This document shows, in pieces, positions 5,552 to 8,418 of a stretch of 8,418 nt of DNA. Below the pieces are notes generated by a model. It saw only the letters and a program-made list of their open reading frames with translations, was not told the origin of the DNA and did not search any database. Each line of letters starts with the position of its first letter. The stretch's first letter is position 1. The translations under genes were made by a program, and so were the position numbers. The DNA lies in contig JAIKXK010000327.1 of assembly GCA_024684155.1 (NCBI GenBank), positions 1 through 8,418 of the forward strand, given 5' to 3'. This DNA comes from Lachnospiraceae bacterium (GTDB taxonomy: Bacteria > Bacillota > Clostridia > Lachnospirales > Lachnospiraceae).

Positions 5552-6412
5552 ATGTTTTTAATACAATCATTATCAGACAATCTTTTAGAAAATTTAGATG
5601 AAGGAAAATTACGTACCATTTTAGAAGCAATGCTGCCAAAGGTATTAGCCTTCTTTTGGTCAGCAGCTTTAGCCTTAGTTTTATACTTTGTGGGAATGAA
5701 AGTCATTGGCTTTATTCGTAAAGTTTTCAAAAAAGGATTAGAGCGACATGGTGCTGAAATTGGAGTACAGCAGTTTTTAGATGCAGTCATAAAGATTGTT
5801 TGCTACATTGTATTAGCACTTATGATTTTGCATTTGTTTGGAGTAGAAACCACCTCCTTTGCGGCAGCAGTAGCATCTCTTGGTGTAACAGTTGGTCTTG
5901 CAATGCAGGGATCTTTATCAAACTTTGCAGGAGGTGTTTTGATCCTTGTGTTAAAACCCTTTGTAGTAGGAGATTATATTGTAGAAGATACTCATAAGAA
6001 TGAAGGTACGGTAGCAGAGATTTCCATCTTTTATACCAAGCTTTTAACCATAGACAATAAAACCATCGTAATTCCAAATGGAACATTGGCCAATGCTTCT
6101 CTTACAAACATTACCAATGAAGAAAAGCGTATGGTGGATTTGGTATTTTCAATTTCTTATGATGACGATATTAGAACAGCAAAAGAAGTGATTCATAAAA
6201 CGGTAGCAAAAATTGATGGCCGTTATAGTGATGACATTCAGGTTTTTGTAAAAGAGTTGGCATCATCCTCTGTAGACATTGGGGTTCGTTTTTGGGCGCC
6301 AATGGATGAATACTGGAACATTCGTTGGCAAACTTTAGAGGAGGGAAAATATGCCTTGGAAGAAGCTGGAATGACAATACCTTTCCAGCAAATAGACATA
6401 CACACAAATTAA
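5552..6412 (+). CDS. mscS: Small-conductance mechanosensitive channel, MscS family
   Basis: This encodes 286 residues, the same length as E. coli MscS. The channel opens under membrane tension and releases solutes during hypo-osmotic shock; it works as a heptamer in the cytoplasmic membrane. Three membrane segments are visible: about 30-49, 76-97 and 102-133. The third is the glycine/alanine-rich pore helix, with GVTVGLAMQGSLSNFAGGV (111-129) then LVLKPFVVGDYI, matching the MscS signature closely. The beta domain follows, with the conserved IVIPNG (172-177) and NxTN. The C-terminal mixed domain runs to the end and includes ELASSSVDIGVRFW (235-248). The ribosome site is weak (AGAAAGAGA, 5538-5546). 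A terminator hairpin stands just upstream, so its promoter must lie within the yhhN-like gene or transcription must pass the hairpin. The next gene starts 12 bases after the stop, indicating an operon. Confidence 0.96.
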   Translation: MFLIQSLSDNLLENLDEGKLRTILEAMLPKVLAFFWSAALALVLYFVGMKVIGFIRKVFKKGLERHGAEIGVQQFLDAVIKIVCYIVLALMILHLFGVETTSFAAAVASLGVTVGLAMQGSLSNFAGGVLILVLKPFVVGDYIVEDTHKNEGTVAEISIFYTKLLTIDNKTIVIPNGTLANASLTNITNEEKRMVDLVFSISYDDDIRTAKEVIHKTVAKIDGRYSDDIQVFVKELASSSVDIGVRFWAPMDEYWNIRWQTLEEGKYALEEAGMTIPFQQIDIHTN

Positions 6413-6424
6413 GGAGAAGGAATA

Positions 6425-8418
6425 ATGAGAGAAGTACATCAAAGTTACGATTTAATCGGAAAAACCGGTTTGGGCGATATACATTCCGTTGGATATGTGT
6501 TGCGCCATAGAAAGAGTGGAGCAAAGATTTGCTTAATTGAAAATGACGACGAGAATAAGGTGTTTTATGTAGGATTTCGAACACCATCTTTAGATTCTAC
6601 AGGAGCTGCCCATATTTGCGAGCATTCTGTTTTATGTGGTTCGAGAAAGTATCCTGTTAAAGACCCTTTCGTAGAATTGGTAAAGGGATCACTAAATACC
6701 TTTTTAAATGCTATGACTTATCCTGATAAAACAGTTTATCCGGTGGCAAGTTGTAATGATACAGACTTCCAAAACTTAATGGATGTTTATATGGATGCAG
6801 TGTTTTATCCAAATATTTATGAGCATGAAGAAATCTTCCGCCAGGAAGGATGGCACTATGAAATGGAGGATAAGGATTCTCCACTTACCATTAATGGTGT
6901 TGTTTACAATGAAATGAAGGGTGCTTTTTCTTCCCCTGACGATGTGTTGAACAGAGAAATTTTAAATTCTTTGTATCCGGATAATTCTTACCAGTATGAA
7001 TCAGGTGGGGATCCAAAAAACATTCCTGATTTAACTTACGAAGATTTTAAAAACTTCCATAAAAGATATTATCATCCAGTAAATTCATATATTTACCTTT
7101 ATGGAAATATGGATATGAATGAAAAGTTGGATTACTTAGATAGAGAGTATTTATCAAAGTTCGATTCCATTGAATTAGATTCTAGTATTGAACCCCAAAA
7201 GGCATTTGAGGCTCCAGTGGAACTTACAAAATCTTACTCTATTTCTCAGGAGGATGATGAGGAAGATCAGACTTATTTATCTGTAAACTACTCTATGGCT
7301 GATGTATTAGATCCTCAGTTGTATCAGGCCTTTGATTTGTTAGACTATGCCCTTTTAAATGCGCCAGGTGCACCACTTCGTAAAGCATTAATTGATGCAG
7401 GAATTGGAATTGATATTCAGGGTGGCTATGACAGTTCTCTTTATCAGCCTATGTTTTCTATTATTGCAAAGGGTGCAAATCCAGAAGACAAAGGAAGATT
7501 TATCAGCATCGTTCGCGGTACCTTAGAAGAACAGGTGAAAAATGGAATTGATAAAAAGGCTCTTTTAGCTGCAATTAATTCGAACCAGTTTAAATTCCGT
7601 GAGGCTGACTTTGGCAGCTTACCAAAGGGACTTATCTATGGACTTAATTTATTAGATAGCTGGCTTTATGATGATGGTCAGCCATTTATGCACTTACAGG
7701 CAATTGAAGTATTAGACGATTTAAAGAAAAAAGTAAATTCTTCTTACTTTGAAGATTTAGTACAGACATATTTCCTTGATAATACCCACTCTAGCATCTT
7801 GGTGTTAGAGCCAAAGAAGGGCTTAACAGGAATTGAGGAAAAAGAATTAGAAGATAAGCTGGCTGCATATAAGGCTACTTTATCGGAAGAGGAAATTGAT
7901 CATATCGTTTCCTTTACAAAGCACTTAAAGCAATATCAGGATGAACCTTCACCACAGGAAGATTTAGAAAAGATTCCTATGTTAAAACGTTCTGACTTAA
8001 AACGTGAGGTTCGACCTTTATTTAACAACGAATACATCTTCCATGATGTTCATATGGTTCATCATGATATTTATACCAATGGCATTCACTATTTGACTCT
8101 TGCCTTTGATGCGACAAAAGTAGAGGAAAAGGATCTTGGAGATTTAGCATTAATGACAAAGATGCTTGGAATGGTAGATAACGAAGCTTACGATTATGCA
8201 GACTTTGCCAACGAAGTAAACTTAGTTACCGGAGGACTTACCAACTCCCTTAAGCTTTACCCAAGAGTGGATGGAAGCTATCGCTTTGTAAGTGAAGTTC
8301 ATCTTCGCTACATTTTTGAAAATGCAGCAGAAGCAGTGGATTTGATGAAGCAGATGATGTTCCATTCAAAGTTTGAAGATAAAAAGCGTATGCTTGAACT
8401 TATACAGCAGGAAAAGGC
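6425..8418 (+). CDS. M16C-family zinc metallopeptidase (PreP/falcilysin-like), 3' truncated by window edge
   Basis: The frame is open from ATG 6425 through 664 full codons to the window end; family members are about 970 residues, so roughly the last third is missing. M16C peptidases (COG1026) are clamshell enzymes that degrade unstructured peptides inside the cell; mitochondrial PreP clears presequences. The inverted zinc motif is HICEH (63-67): His63 and His67 bind zinc and Glu66 is the catalytic base. The distal zinc ligand is probably Glu163 in VVYNEMKGAFS. The block HSVLCGSRKYPVKDPFVEL and SLNTFLNAMTYPDKT is diagnostic of M16C over the shorter M16A/B enzymes. The second half of the first clamshell, and the charged linker around residues 490-525, are visible. 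No signal peptide is present, so it is cytosolic. An AAGGAG site (6411-6416) overlaps the mscS stop codon, which suggests co-transcription and possible translational coupling with mscS. Confidence 0.94.
   Translation, partial: MREVHQSYDLIGKTGLGDIHSVGYVLRHRKSGAKICLIENDDENKVFYVGFRTPSLDSTGAAHICEHSVLCGSRKYPVKDPFVELVKGSLNTFLNAMTYPDKTVYPVASCNDTDFQNLMDVYMDAVFYPNIYEHEEIFRQEGWHYEMEDKDSPLTINGVVYNEMKGAFSSPDDVLNREILNSLYPDNSYQYESGGDPKNIPDLTYEDFKNFHKRYYHPVNSYIYLYGNMDMNEKLDYLDREYLSKFDSIELDSSIEPQKAFEAPVELTKSYSISQEDDEEDQTYLSVNYSMADVLDPQLYQAFDLLDYALLNAPGAPLRKALIDAGIGIDIQGGYDSSLYQPMFSIIAKGANPEDKGRFISIVRGTLEEQVKNGIDKKALLAAINSNQFKFREADFGSLPKGLIYGLNLLDSWLYDDGQPFMHLQAIEVLDDLKKKVNSSYFEDLVQTYFLDNTHSSILVLEPKKGLTGIEEKELEDKLAAYKATLSEEEIDHIVSFTKHLKQYQDEPSPQEDLEKIPMLKRSDLKREVRPLFNNEYIFHDVHMVHHDIYTNGIHYLTLAFDATKVEEKDLGDLALMTKMLGMVDNEAYDYADFANEVNLVTGGLTNSLKLYPRVDGSYRFVSEVHLRYIFENAAEAVDLMKQMMFHSKFEDKKRMLELIQQEK

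Noticed and set aside
6171..6587. Minus-strand open frame of 138 codons across the mscS/peptidase junction
   Set aside because: Both overlapped + strand genes have strong family motifs over this stretch, so the antisense frame is best explained as a shadow.

Overview
The window reads as chromosomal DNA of a low-GC, anaerobic Firmicute, most likely a Lachnospiraceae-type Clostridium. The reasons are AT-rich codon use, purine-rich AAGGAG-like ribosome binding sites before nearly every gene, a serC-serA-DUF1015 gene order that I recall from this group, and protein sequences that resemble clostridial members of their families. This placement rests on pattern recognition, not a database search.

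Bases 1-4373 are an amino-acid biosynthesis block on the + strand. It opens with the last ~187 residues of the catalytic subunit of acetolactate synthase (ilvB), followed by phosphoserine aminotransferase (serC), a short ACT-domain phosphoglycerate dehydrogenase (serA) and a DUF1015 protein. SerA and SerC make O-phosphoserine from 3-phosphoglycerate. No phosphoserine phosphatase (serB) is present, and the DUF1015 protein carries an Asp-Gly-His-His-Arg motif that makes it a candidate partner in serine/phosphoserine metabolism. The serC-serA gap is filled by a three-part REP-like repeat whose first bases are the serC stop codon and whose second half folds into a 23-bp hairpin.

Bases 4374-4782 separate two transcription units. 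A perfect 30-bp palindrome acts as a likely bidirectional terminator. Next comes a 47-codon minus-strand gene with a good ribosome binding site, converging on the DUF1015 gene. Beyond it lies an AT-rich divergent promoter region with a 12-bp inverted repeat.

Bases 4783-8418 hold envelope and housekeeping genes on the + strand: a YhhN-family membrane protein (predicted lysoplasmalogenase), a terminator-like hairpin, an MscS mechanosensitive channel, and, 12 bases after it, the first 664 codons of an M16C (PreP-like) zinc peptidase that runs off the window. No tRNA, rRNA, CRISPR array, transposase gene or prophage gene was seen.
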